In this document: positions 17,962 to 26,220 of the stretch, one piece after another
Position numbering within the stretch: the first letter of the stretch is position 1
How the letters are laid out: each line of letters begins with the position of its first letter
Source of the DNA: Thermaurantimonas sp046299575
GTDB taxonomy: Bacteria > Bacteroidota > Bacteroidia > Flavobacteriales > Schleiferiaceae
Direction of reading: 5' to 3'
NCBI RefSeq assembly: GCF_046299575.1
Contig: NZ_JBKBHX010000002.1
Coordinates: 496,001-560,000 of the forward strand
DNA: 64,000 bases
The notes under the pieces: generated by a model
Database searches by the model: none
Told to the model about the DNA's origin: nothing
Seen by the model: only the letters and a program-made list of their open reading frames with translations
Position numbers and translations under genes: made by a program

Positions 17962-18110
17962 GGGCGTGCCCCCAGGCAAAGCGCATTCGCGCCATTGCCT
18001 GGGGTCGGTGTCCTCTGGAGTACGCTTCGCTTCCGTGCTCAGGCATTCGCTTCGCTCAGCCTTCGCACCGCCCTGCGCTGCGCTTCGGGCGTCCGCCGGC
18101 CACCTCACGC
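17962..18110 (+). repeat. GC-rich structured intergenic repeat, copy 1
   Basis: This block sits between rsmI and the TraB-like gene and is far more GC-rich than its flanks. It opens GGGCGTGCC and contains a long perfect hairpin: CCCCAGGCAA (17970-17979) pairs with TTGCCTGGGG (17995-18004), and GCGC/GCGC (17981-17984/17989-17992) close an inner stem. It ends CGTCC-x-x-x-GG-x-CACCTCACGC (18090-18110). A second, inverted copy with the same ends is at 23249-23419. It carries no credible reading frame. Elements of this style recur between genes in Bacteroidota; I know no established function. Confidence 0.65.
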
Positions 18111-18151
18111 GACGCTCACTGCGTTCGCTTCATTACCATAAATAACCCTTT

Positions 18152-18820
18152 TCACATTTTGCTTATCACCAGTACCAATTCACCTTTAAAAGGTTTTTGC
18201 TTGTGCATGCTCAGAAGCTGACTCACAGGGCCACGCACGGTCTGATGAAACATTTTGCTGATTTCTCGACTAATCGACACTTGTCGATCCGGTCCGAGTA
18301 CTTCGGCCAGATCACTCAATGTCTTCTCAATTTTGTGAGGCGACTCGTACAGAACAATGGTTTCACGCCTTTCGGCCAGGGCTTTGAAAAAAGATTGCCT
18401 ACCCTTTTTAACCGGTGGAAAGCCCAGAAACACAAACTCATCGCATGGAAATCCGCTTTCTACCAGAGCCGGCACAAATGCCGTGGCACCTGGCAGGCAC
18501 TCGACATCCACTCCGTTTCTAAGGCATTCCCGCACCAGCAAAAATCCCGGATCGCTGATGCCCGGCGTACCGGCATCCGACACAAGAGCGGCCGATGTGT
18601 CTCCACTGAGTGATGCAATGATTGACGAAGTCACCTGATGCTCATTGTGCATGTGGTAGCTGCGCAAGGGCGTCTGAATGTCGAAGTGTCTGAGCAATAT
18701 GGCAGTGGTACGTGTATCCTCGGCATAGATGACGCTTACCTCTCTGAGCACTTTCAGAGCGCGAAGTGTGATGTCTTCCAGATTGCCGATCGGAGTGGGC
18801 ACTACATAGAGCTTGCCCAT
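18152..18820 (-). CDS. rsmI: 16S rRNA 2'-O-methyltransferase (C1402)
   Basis: A 222-residue SAM-dependent tetrapyrrole-methylase-fold enzyme that 2'-O-methylates C1402 in the ribosomal P site. Diagnostic segments: V-P-T-P-I-G-N-L-E-D-I-T near the N-terminus, I-Y-A-E-D-T-R-T, L-V-S-D-A-G-T-P-G-I-S-D-P-G at about 78-91, and F-L-G-F-P-P. The length is short, lacking the extended C-terminal tail of some homologues. Its ATG overlaps the stop of the upstream conserved hypothetical. Confidence 0.95.
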   Translation of the reverse strand: MGKLYVVPTPIGNLEDITLRALKVLREVSVIYAEDTRTTAILLRHFDIQTPLRSYHMHNEHQVTSSIIASLSGDTSAALVSDAGTPGISDPGFLLVRECLRNGVDVECLPGATAFVPALVESGFPCDEFVFLGFPPVKKGRQSFFKALAERRETIVLYESPHKIEKTLSDLAEVLGPDRQVSISREISKMFHQTVRGPVSQLLSMHKQKPFKGELVLVISKM

Positions 18821-19548
18821 CAGTCTTCGATGATTTCAGGTTTGCCAAACTTCCGGCGAACCAGATTCTCCAGCCGTGTCACAAACTCTTTTTTCTCATC
18901 CCAATGTCCAAACTGAGCCCTCGCCTGGTGGAGGTAATTCATGGCCTGTTCGAAGGTCTGGGCACCGTTCATAGCATCGATTAATGCACTCATAGCTGCA
19001 TCATCTCCATTAAACAAATGGCGTGAAAAGGCAATTTTGTCGTTCAGACCCAGCGCAATCTTACTCGATGTTGCAAGTCGTTCATTTAGTGCCAACCCAC
19101 CATCGGTGATCGATACTTCTACTTTCTCCTGTTTGATTTCTGTATAAACTGCCCTGCCAACATTTTCTGTATCTACATACAATTTTTTTTCGATGACGGA
19201 TTTCTCTGTTTTTTCTTGCACAAACGTCTTTTCAACCTTCTCTTTTACAGGTTTTTCAATGCGTATATCTGCTTGTTGATGTACAATTTCAGTCGGTGTA
19301 TTCTCAGGTGTTTTTTTGTCTTCTACTTTGGTCTCATGTGTATCATATGTTTTTACACTCAATATTTTATCTGATGCTACATCGGTTTTTGTTTCATTTA
19401 CAGCATGTTGTTGATACAGGTAGTGCATGATCACCAACTGTTCGTACAGCTCCCTACTCCATTCGACAAGCTGTGGTAGGTCATCTTTTGCGCTTTTCAG
19501 TATAGCAGCACAGAGTTCGTCCAGTACTTGCTTAGCTTCTTTGGCCAT
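18820..19548 (-). CDS. Conserved Bacteroidota hypothetical protein
   Basis: A 242-residue cytoplasmic protein in three parts: a helical N-terminus (1-55) with L-Y-E-Q-L-V-I-M-H-Y-L-Y, a charged Glu/Lys/Thr-rich linker (about 60-155), and a conserved C-terminal helical region (about 160-240) with L-N-D-K-I-A-F-S-R-H-L-F-N-G-D and a final L-V-R-R-K-F-G. I recognise the C-terminal block as recurring in Bacteroidota proteins of unknown role. It is coupled to rsmI by overlapping start and stop, and diverges from tdk across 42 nt. Confidence 0.8.
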   Translation of the reverse strand: MAKEAKQVLDELCAAILKSAKDDLPQLVEWSRELYEQLVIMHYLYQQHAVNETKTDVASDKILSVKTYDTHETKVEDKKTPENTPTEIVHQQADIRIEKPVKEKVEKTFVQEKTEKSVIEKKLYVDTENVGRAVYTEIKQEKVEVSITDGGLALNERLATSSKIALGLNDKIAFSRHLFNGDDAAMSALIDAMNGAQTFEQAMNYLHQARAQFGHWDEKKEFVTRLENLVRRKFGKPEIIED

Positions 19549-19566
19549 GAGATGTGTTTTGGTTAC

Positions 19567-19574
19567 TACTTTTG
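19567..19574 (+). promoter_or_regulatory. Candidate -7 box (TACTTTTG) of tdk
   Basis: TACTTTTG, 16 nt before the ATG at 19591. It supports that start over an upstream in-frame one at 19528, which would place the box inside the gene. Confidence 0.5.
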
Positions 19575-19590
19575 GGTGCTTATTTCGGAA

Positions 19591-20178
19591 ATGTTTTTAG
19601 AACAATACAGAGGCGAAAGTACAAAAGTCGGGTGGATAGAGGTGATTTGCGGCCCCATGTTTAGTGGTAAAACGGAAGAGCTCATGCGCAGATTACGCCG
19701 AGCGCAGATTGCCCGACAGAAAATAGAAATTTTTAAACCGGCCATTGACACCCGATACGACCATACCGATGTAGTCTCGCACGACCATAACCGCATCCCT
19801 TCAACACCAGTCGAACATAGTTCATCCATTTTGCTCTTGAGCGAAGGGATTGATGTGGTAGGGATAGATGAAGCTCAATTTTTCGACATAGGCATTGTAG
19901 ATGTGTGCAACCAATTGGCCAACCAAGGTGTGCGCGTAATTGTAGCCGGCCTCGATATGGACAGCGAAGGCCGACCATTTGGCCCCATGCCTTTTTTGAT
20001 GGCTACGGCTGAATTTGTCACAAAAGTGCATGCCATATGCACCCGCACGGGGGATCTGGCGCACTACAGCTTTCGAAAGGTCGCTTCCGATCAGCAGATT
20101 TTTCTCGGAGAGAAGGAAGAATACGAGCCTCTTAGCCGTCGCGCTTTTGTAGAAGCCATGAAATCGCGCAACAAGTAA
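19591..20178 (+). CDS. tdk: Thymidine kinase
   Basis: Type II (TK1-like) thymidine kinase of 195 residues from the ATG at 19591. P-loop G-P-M-F-S-G-K-T-E-E-L sits at about 20-30, the Walker B-like D-E-A-Q-F-F-D near 92-98, and the lasso region with Y-S-F-R-K near 168. The usual structural zinc cysteines are mostly gone: where TK1 enzymes have C-x-x-C, this reads C-T-R-T-G, and there is no C-terminal C-x-x-C/H. I recall similar loss in other Flavobacteriia. It salvages thymidine to dTMP. murF-alr follows 8 nt downstream. Confidence 0.93.
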   Translation: MFLEQYRGESTKVGWIEVICGPMFSGKTEELMRRLRRAQIARQKIEIFKPAIDTRYDHTDVVSHDHNRIPSTPVEHSSSILLLSEGIDVVGIDEAQFFDIGIVDVCNQLANQGVRVIVAGLDMDSEGRPFGPMPFLMATAEFVTKVHAICTRTGDLAHYSFRKVASDQQIFLGEKEEYEPLSRRAFVEAMKSRNK

Positions 20179-20186
20179 ACTAACTG

Positions 20187-22682
20187 ATGTATCACCCTAA
20201 GCCTTACTCCCCAGCAGAAATAGCTTCCATCCTGAGGGCTGAAGTCATTGGCCCGTTGCATGATAAGCGTTGCATTCAGAATCTGTGGACAGACACCCGA
20301 CAGGCCATGCCGGTGGACGAAAGTCTTTTCTTCTGCCTGCGGGGCCCGCACTTCGATGCTCATACGTTCCTGCCTCAGGCTATAAAAGCCGGTTTAAAAT
20401 ATGCTGTGGTAGAACGCCTACCCGCTGACGTGCCAGCAGATGTAGTCTTGTTTAAGGTTCAAAATACCCTCGACGCCCTTCAGCAACTGGCTGCGCATCA
20501 CCGTAGCCAACTGACTGATGTGACCGTTGTCGGCATTACTGGTTCCAATGGTAAAACGATGGTCAAAGAATGGCTGTATGACTTGCTCTGGCCAGATTAC
20601 GAAGTGGCGAAAAGCCCTTTGAGCTACAATTCTCAGGTAGGTGTACCGCTCTCGGTTTGGAAGATCGAACCCCTCCATCGCTTTGCCATTATCGAAGCCG
20701 GCATTTCACAACCCGGTGAAATGGAAAGGTTGGCACGCATCATTCGCCCTAATATTGGTATATTCACCTATCTCGGCAGTGCCCACGATGCCGGATTTGT
20801 CGATCGAAACCAGAAATTGATAGAAAAAGGAAAACTCTTCAAAGAGGCCAAGGTTATCATCCTGGGAACTGACCAATCGGAGGTTTCGGAATTTTTTTTA
20901 AATAATTTTCCTGAAAAATCTGTTTTTACCTGTGCTCTTTACCCCAAAACAGGAGATTTTGTCTTTAGGCATTTAGAAAATGAAACTTTTAACCTGGTCA
21001 AATGCCCATATGAGCATCTAACTGAGAAAAAACGTGAATTTGCTGTCCCCTTTACAGATGAAATTTCTGTAAAAAATACATTCACTGCCCTCACAGCTGC
21101 TCTTTTGGTTACCGAGGGAGATGAAAGCATTCTACGGAAAACGGCAGCTCTCCCGCCGGTGCGCATGCGCATGGAATGGACGCGCGGCATCAACGACTGC
21201 ATGATTTTGAACGACTCGTACACCGCTGACCCCGAGGCACTCGTGTATGCCCTGCGCACGCTATTTTCATCAGGTATAGGCCGAAAAAAAATATTGGTGC
21301 TCTCAGAGCTTGACCAGCTAAAAAGTGAACAGCAACAGGTGTATTTCGATATTTTGGAGCGCGAACTTGCCGCTCAGCCTTCTAAAGAACTATACTCACT
21401 GTATTACGTCGGCCAAAGGCAGCATCTTACGATTCCATTTGCATCAAGAAATTTACAGATTTTCTCTACTACGGAAGAGCTTCTTCATGACTTTAAACAT
21501 CATCCGCCCACACACGCCGACATTCTGTTGAAAGGAGCAAGGAGATTTGGATTCGAAAAAATCGCTCAAAGTCTGTCAGCTCATGTACACGAAACCCGTT
21601 TGGAAATAAATCTCAGCGCCATTGGTCGCAATCTCTCTTACTTCCGTTCGCGACTTCCAAAAAACACGAAAATAATGGCTATGGTAAAGGCTGCTTCCTA
21701 TGGATCAGGATCAGTGGAATTGGCGCGCTATCTTACATCAGTGGGGGTAGATTACTTAGCCGTCGCATATGCCGACGAAGGCATCGAACTGCGCAATGCG
21801 CACATTCCAATGCCTATCATGGTCATGAATGCTCACCCACATGTGCTTCCGCTCGTAATAGAAAACGACCTCCAACCGGAAATCTACAGCTTCGAACAGT
21901 TGGAACATCTTGGAAATCTTTCTTCCAAAAAGCCGACTAAAATCCACTTGAAAATCGATACCGGTATGAAAAGGCTCGGCTTTGAGCCAGAGCATGTCGA
22001 TCTGTTGCTTTCTACATTGCAACGGTTGCATTCAAACATTAAGGTAGAAAGTGTACTCTCTCACCTGGCGGCTGCTGATGAGCCCCTACAAAGAGATTTT
22101 ACAATCAAACAAATAGAGCAATTTCACACTATTGTCGATAAAATTGAAGAAACACTTGGATATAACGTCATAAGACATATCCACAATACGGCTGGTTCTT
22201 TAGACTATTTCGACGAGCGTTGTCAGATGGTGCGTTTGGGAATTGGTTTGTATGGCATAGCACATTCTCCCGAGATTGAGCGCAATCTGCAACCGGCTGT
22301 AGAGTGGTATTCGTTTGTAAGCCAGGTAAAGGAATTGAAACCAGGTGATTCGGTGGGGTATGGTAGGTCGTTTGTGGCGGACAAACCAATGAAATCAGCC
22401 ACTGTGGCCATTGGATATGCAGATGGTATCCGACGTTCGCTGAGCAATGGAAAGGGCGGATTTTATATACACGGTGTGTATTGTCCAATTATCGGCCGAG
22501 TGTGTATGGATATGACAATGGTAGATGTTTCAGGTCTTGATCAAGTTACAGCTGATGATCCGGTAGAAATCATTGGTCCGCACCAGAGCATTCAAGACCT
22601 TGCTCGAAAAATGGAAACCATTCCATACGAAGTACTTACATCGGTAGGCCATAGGGTTAGAAGGATTTATTTCAGGGAGTAG
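20187..22682 (+). CDS. murF-alr: Bifunctional MurF ligase / alanine racemase fusion
   Basis: An 831-residue two-enzyme fusion. Residues 1 to about 460 are MurF, which adds D-Ala-D-Ala to the UDP-MurNAc-tripeptide (P-loop G-I-T-G-S-N-G-K-T, K123; E-A-G-I-S-Q-P-G-E-M). Residues from about 466 are alanine racemase: PLP lysine K501 in M-V-K-A-A-S-Y-G-S-G, the conserved H-x-x-x-T-G-M-x-R-L-G-type segment as K-I-D-T-G-M-K-R-L-G-F, and catalytic Tyr725 in V-G-Y-G-R-S. One chain thus makes D-Ala and installs the dipeptide, missing only Ddl. This fusion is established in Bacteroidota. Confidence 0.95.
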   Translation: MYHPKPYSPAEIASILRAEVIGPLHDKRCIQNLWTDTRQAMPVDESLFFCLRGPHFDAHTFLPQAIKAGLKYAVVERLPADVPADVVLFKVQNTLDALQQLAAHHRSQLTDVTVVGITGSNGKTMVKEWLYDLLWPDYEVAKSPLSYNSQVGVPLSVWKIEPLHRFAIIEAGISQPGEMERLARIIRPNIGIFTYLGSAHDAGFVDRNQKLIEKGKLFKEAKVIILGTDQSEVSEFFLNNFPEKSVFTCALYPKTGDFVFRHLENETFNLVKCPYEHLTEKKREFAVPFTDEISVKNTFTALTAALLVTEGDESILRKTAALPPVRMRMEWTRGINDCMILNDSYTADPEALVYALRTLFSSGIGRKKILVLSELDQLKSEQQQVYFDILERELAAQPSKELYSLYYVGQRQHLTIPFASRNLQIFSTTEELLHDFKHHPPTHADILLKGARRFGFEKIAQSLSAHVHETRLEINLSAIGRNLSYFRSRLPKNTKIMAMVKAASYGSGSVELARYLTSVGVDYLAVAYADEGIELRNAHIPMPIMVMNAHPHVLPLVIENDLQPEIYSFEQLEHLGNLSSKKPTKIHLKIDTGMKRLGFEPEHVDLLLSTLQRLHSNIKVESVLSHLAAADEPLQRDFTIKQIEQFHTIVDKIEETLGYNVIRHIHNTAGSLDYFDERCQMVRLGIGLYGIAHSPEIERNLQPAVEWYSFVSQVKELKPGDSVGYGRSFVADKPMKSATVAIGYADGIRRSLSNGKGGFYIHGVYCPIIGRVCMDMTMVDVSGLDQVTADDPVEIIGPHQSIQDLARKMETIPYEVLTSVGHRVRRIYFRE

Positions 22683-23031
22683 TGATATTTTGACAGAAAA
22701 TGTACCTGTACCCTTGTACCAAACGACCAAACTGTTATTTCTACTCAAACTTTTACTCCCACCGTACTTCTTTCGAAAACAAAGAGAATGGAAATTTCCC
22801 TCAGAATTCACAGAAGAGTTCTGAAGGGTTTTTACCCCCTACAACTCTTTAAAAATCTGGCAAACGGCTTTAAATAGGGGGCAAGTTTTACAGAGGGAAC
22901 TCTAAGATCAAATCGCACTATATAGGTTTAAGTTTGGGTTTAGTTTAAGTTCAGTGATGTATTGTAATAAAAAAGTCTGCAGCACTGCAAAAGATTAATA
23001 GTTTTGAGTTTCGACCCAATTTGGCAATCAA

Positions 23032-23044
23032 GCTCCGTAGGAGC
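23032..23044 (+). repeat. REP-like palindrome GCTCC-GTA-GGAGC
   Basis: Perfect 5-bp inverted repeat with a 3-nt loop, followed by GAAACTAATC. From memory, 'GCTCCGTAGGAGCGAAA' style units are recurrent extragenic palindromes in many Bacteroidota genomes. Only one copy is seen here. Confidence 0.5.
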
Positions 23045-23126
23045 GAAACTAATCTCTCGCATTTGCAACCTGTGTTGTTCTAATGAGCTTTTTGTTTGTT
23101 TGCTATGGCCATGCTATTGACATTTG

Positions 23127-23139
23127 GCCCTTATGGGGC
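23127..23139 (+). repeat. REP-like palindrome GCCC-TTATG-GGGC
   Basis: Perfect 4-bp inverted repeat with loop TTATG, followed by TGTAAATCAC. It lies 82 nt after the first palindrome and resembles a second REP-like unit type. Confidence 0.4.
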
Positions 23140-23248
23140 TGTAAATCACATCACCCCCTCCGTAGTAATCAAAAAATACACGTTCATCTGTGTCTTTATC
23201 TAAGTGCATCTTTGGATTACCAACAAATGAGAAGTACCGGCCACTGAA

Positions 23249-23419
23249 GCGTGAGGTGCCCATCGGACGTAGAGTTGCTAGGTGCGTAGGTGAAAGCGAA
23301 GCTGTACCAAAGAACGGGAGCTAAGCTGACTGTAAAGGTGACCAGGCCCAGAAGAAGGCGCCTGACGGCATCTTACCTTGGCAGGCCCCATGTGGAAGGG
23401 CCATGCCTTAGGCGCGCCC
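23249..23419 (-). repeat. GC-rich structured intergenic repeat, copy 2 (inverted)
   Basis: Read on the minus strand it opens GGGCGCGCC (23411-23419) and forms an imperfect hairpin of CCTAAGGCATGGCCC with GGGGCCTGCCAAGG. It shares a CTTCGCTTTC segment with copy 1 and ends ACGTCCGATGGGCACCTCACGC. The shared ends (GGGCGxGCC and CGTCCGxxGGxCACCTCACGC) show it is the same family as 17962-18110. The sequence between the ends differs, yet the early hairpin persists. Confidence 0.65.
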
Positions 23420-23450
23420 AAATAAAAGCCCCTCGTCGGGACTGGATGCG

Positions 23451-24053
23451 TTAGAAAAATTTATATCCAACTGAAAAAGTCCAAAGCGATACTCGAGAGT
23501 CAGTGGGAATGCTTTGTCCGCTTACGTTAACCTGGTTGGCGAATCTGGATAATCCCATTTCGTATCGAACTTCTGCCATCATCTTCCAGAAGTCTACTCC
23601 GAGGCCAACCTGGCCACCAACGGTGCCATTTCGAAGGCCGTTTTCTAGTACGTCATTAGTAGAAGATACGTTGTAGCTGAGCACGGGGCCAAGATTGGCT
23701 CTAACTGGACCAAACTTAAGACCAAAGAGCACAGGAAAATCAAGTCTGTTAACGGTGACTCTTGAGTTTGTGGTTTGGTTATTTGATTGGCGGGCGCGAT
23801 ACTCTACATTGATGGACGAATAGTAGGCCTCAACACGTACTTGGTAGGTAAGGAAATTGATAGCGCTGAAGAGACCTCCTTGAAATCCGTAACGCATATC
23901 TCCGGCCTGTAGTGATTCGATGACTTGATTGGGATTGTTTACATCGTCCATATTAAGCCTTGTGGTATTAAGGCCGAGTTTTACACCTAAATCAAACTGT
24001 GCTGTGGCCAAATAGCCAACGGCTATGAAGAGAATGGTTGCGATTTTTTTCAT
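23451..24053 (-). CDS. Outer-membrane beta-barrel protein (PorT/OmpX-like)
   Basis: A 200-residue exported protein. Signal peptide about 1-18 ends A-T-A-Q, followed by F-D-L-G-V-K-L-G-L-N, the usual first strand of Bacteroidota 'outer membrane beta-barrel' (PorT-like) proteins. Alternating hydrophobic/polar strands run to the end, which finishes S-V-G-Y-K-F-F with an aromatic last residue suited to BAM insertion. About eight strands are likely. The role is unknown. It stands alone, between the repeat block and purC. Confidence 0.82.
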   Translation of the reverse strand: MKKIATILFIAVGYLATAQFDLGVKLGLNTTRLNMDDVNNPNQVIESLQAGDMRYGFQGGLFSAINFLTYQVRVEAYYSSINVEYRARQSNNQTTNSRVTVNRLDFPVLFGLKFGPVRANLGPVLSYNVSSTNDVLENGLRNGTVGGQVGLGVDFWKMMAEVRYEMGLSRFANQVNVSGQSIPTDSRVSLWTFSVGYKFF

Positions 24054-24178
24054 GTTTTTCAGGGTTAAAATGTTTTTACGAAATAGACGTAGCGTTTTAT
24101 ATCGAGTTAGTAATTGTTTGTAAAAGCTCTTAAATGAGAGCTGAATGATGCATTTTTCTTTTTCAGCAAAGGGTTGGT

Positions 24179-25105
24179 TCAGATGCTTTGGTGAATGATT
24201 TCAAGGAGCTCTTCTTGAGTGGGGTATTGAAACCGGGTAAAGGGTTTTCCTGTTATCAATTCATAAAGCTGAATATAGCGCTGGCTTATTTCTTCGACTT
24301 TTTGGTCGGTCATTTCAGGAATTACTTCACCTGGACGGCCCTGGAAGCCATTTTCTATGAGCCATTGGCGAACAAATTCTTTTGACAGCTGCTGCTGTGG
24401 CTCGCCTCGGCTTTGTCGCTCTTCGTAGCCTTCAGCATAGAAATATCGCGATGAATCAGGAGTATGTACTTCGTCGATGAGGATGATTCTGCCAGAGCTG
24501 TCTTTTCCAAATTCGTATTTGGTATCCACTAAAATGAGTCCGCGCTCAGCGGCCATGCGAGTACCAATGTCAAAGAGGGTAAGAGCATAGTGTCTGAGAA
24601 CTTCCCACTCCTCAGCTGTAGCCAAGCCGCGAGCAAGTATTTCTTCAGCAGAGATGTCTTCGTCATGTGTGCCGACGGCTTCTTTGGTAGTAGGAGTAAT
24701 GATAGGCTGTGGTAGTGGGTCGTTTTCGCGAAGGCCCTCGGGCAGTGGTACACCGCATAGGATACGTTGGCCACTCTTATAGGTTCGCCAGGCATGGCCA
24801 GCCAGGTAGCCTCTGACGACCATTTCAATTTTGAAGGGTTTAGCTGATTTGCCTATGCTCACAAAGGGCAATGGACTGTGCTCGTACCAGTTGGGTACCT
24901 GTGTAGCAGTGGCTTGTAGGAAGTGCGCTGCGATGCCATTGAGCACTGAACCTTTATAAGGTATGAGGCGGGGAAGAACTACATCAAAGGCCGAGATTCG
25001 GTCGCTGGCGATCATGATGATTTTGTCGTTTTCGAGAAAGTACACATCGCGCACTTTGCCTCGGTAGAAGGATTTAAGGCCTTCAATGGGAAGGTGTTCT
25101 GTCAT
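24179..25105 (-). CDS. purC: Phosphoribosylaminoimidazole-succinocarboxamide synthase
   Basis: SAICAR synthase (308 residues, the longer eukaryote-like class) joins CAIR and aspartate using ATP in purine synthesis. It shows Y-R-G-K-V-R-D-V-Y near the N-terminus, D-R-I-S-A-F-D-V at about 34-41, V-V-R-G-Y-L-A-G-H and L-V-D-T-K-Y-E-F-G, then I-L-I-D-E-V-H-T-P-D-S-S-R, all diagnostic. It starts 13 nt after phoH and is probably co-transcribed with it. Confidence 0.95.
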   Translation of the reverse strand: MTEHLPIEGLKSFYRGKVRDVYFLENDKIIMIASDRISAFDVVLPRLIPYKGSVLNGIAAHFLQATATQVPNWYEHSPLPFVSIGKSAKPFKIEMVVRGYLAGHAWRTYKSGQRILCGVPLPEGLRENDPLPQPIITPTTKEAVGTHDEDISAEEILARGLATAEEWEVLRHYALTLFDIGTRMAAERGLILVDTKYEFGKDSSGRIILIDEVHTPDSSRYFYAEGYEERQSRGEPQQQLSKEFVRQWLIENGFQGRPGEVIPEMTDQKVEEISQRYIQLYELITGKPFTRFQYPTQEELLEIIHQSI

Positions 25106-25118
25106 TGGGTAAGGGGGT

Positions 25119-26114
25119 TCAGATTTGGCTAAGGTCTTCTCGTTGATCAGGGTGAAGTTTATCGGATTCGAATTGGCGGTATTCCTGAATGATTCTTTTG
25201 ACCAGCTTGTGGCGAATCACGTCTTTGTCGTCGAGTTTTACAATGGCAATGTCTTCAATGTTTTTGAGGATTTTTAATGCCTGTACCAAACCGGAACGCT
25301 GATTTTTCGGAAGGTCGATCTGGGTAAAATCACCGGTGATCACAAACTTAGCCGAGCGGCCCATGCGGGTGAGAAACATTTTCATTTGGGCCTCTGTGGT
25401 ATTTTGAGCTTCGTCGAGTATAACGAAGGCGTTGTCGAGCGTGCGGCCGCGCATGAAGGCCAATGGTGCGATCTGGATGACACCCGACTCGATGTACATG
25501 GCCAGTTTTTCGTGTGGAATCATGTCAAGCAAGGCGTCGTAAAGAGGCTGTAGATAGGGGTCGAGTTTTTCTTTGAGATCGCCCGGCAGGAAGCCGAGAT
25601 TTTCGCCGGCTTCTACTGCAGGCCTGGTCAGGATGATTCGCTTTACCTGTTTGTTTTTCAAAGCTCGAACAGCCAATGCCACAGCGGTATAGGTCTTTCC
25701 TGTTCCGGCTGGACCTACCGCGAAGACCATATCGCTCTTTTCCACGGCTTCTACTATACGCTGCTGATTGGGCGTCTGCGCTTTGATGAGGTGACCATTG
25801 ACACCATACACAAGAACTTTCTCGCCGACTGAGTCGCTCATCATGCGATTCCGCTCTTCAGCTGAGGAAGTTAGGATGCGCTCCAGTTGGTTTTCGGAGA
25901 GCGATTGATACTTATCGAAGTGCATGATGAGGTATTCGATTTTGGCTTCGAAATCCATCAGCACATCTTCGGGGCCAGTTGCTTTTAGCTCATTGCCTCG
26001 GGCTGTAATTTTGAGCGTTGGATAATAGGATTGGATAATTTGCAGGTAACGGTTGTTGTTGCCATATACGCGACTTGGCAACGATTTCTGAAGCTCAAGC
26101 AGTTTTTCAGTCAA
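25119..26114 (-). CDS. phoH: PhoH family ATPase (YbeZ-like)
   Basis: A 331-residue PhoH-like P-loop ATPase/putative RNA helicase. An N-terminal KH-like region (about 20-75) precedes Walker A G-P-A-G-T-G-K-T (134-141) and Walker B V-I-L-D-E-A-Q-N near 233-240, then R-M-G-R and V-I-T-G-D-x-T-Q-I-D-L. PhoH commonly neighbours ybeY, which here is about 11.5 kb away. It leads the phoH-purC pair and diverges from the SAM hydrolase gene across 106 nt. Confidence 0.92.
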   Translation of the reverse strand: MTEKLLELQKSLPSRVYGNNNRYLQIIQSYYPTLKITARGNELKATGPEDVLMDFEAKIEYLIMHFDKYQSLSENQLERILTSSAEERNRMMSDSVGEKVLVYGVNGHLIKAQTPNQQRIVEAVEKSDMVFAVGPAGTGKTYTAVALAVRALKNKQVKRIILTRPAVEAGENLGFLPGDLKEKLDPYLQPLYDALLDMIPHEKLAMYIESGVIQIAPLAFMRGRTLDNAFVILDEAQNTTEAQMKMFLTRMGRSAKFVITGDFTQIDLPKNQRSGLVQALKILKNIEDIAIVKLDDKDVIRHKLVKRIIQEYRQFESDKLHPDQREDLSQI

Positions 26115-26162
26115 ATGAAATGGGTATTAAAATCCGTATCTTTTTTCGTAAGGGGTTACACT

Positions 26163-26170
26163 TAACTTTG
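26163..26170 (+). promoter_or_regulatory. Candidate -7 box (TAACTTTG) of the SAM-hydrolase gene run
   Basis: TAACTTTG lies 50 nt before the ATG at 26221, in the spacer divergent from phoH. No -33 box is clear. Confidence 0.45.
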
Positions 26171-26220
26171 TTTGCAAAATAACAATCTTTCTCTGAATTA
26201 AAAAAAGCCCTTTGCAGCAA

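Larger units (their letters stand above)
22683..23450. other. Gene-free region with palindromes and a structured repeat
   Basis: 768 nt with no credible gene. The first half is AT-rich and holds minor hairpins (TCAGAA...TTCTGA near 22800-22823). Then come two REP-like palindromes (23032-23044 and 23127-23139) and an inverted copy of the GC-rich repeat (23249-23419). I see no RNA gene I can name. Confidence 0.6.

Noticed and set aside
22530..22811. 93-codon minus-strand frame after murF-alr
   Set aside because: Mostly antisense to the alr domain, with no recognisable motif.
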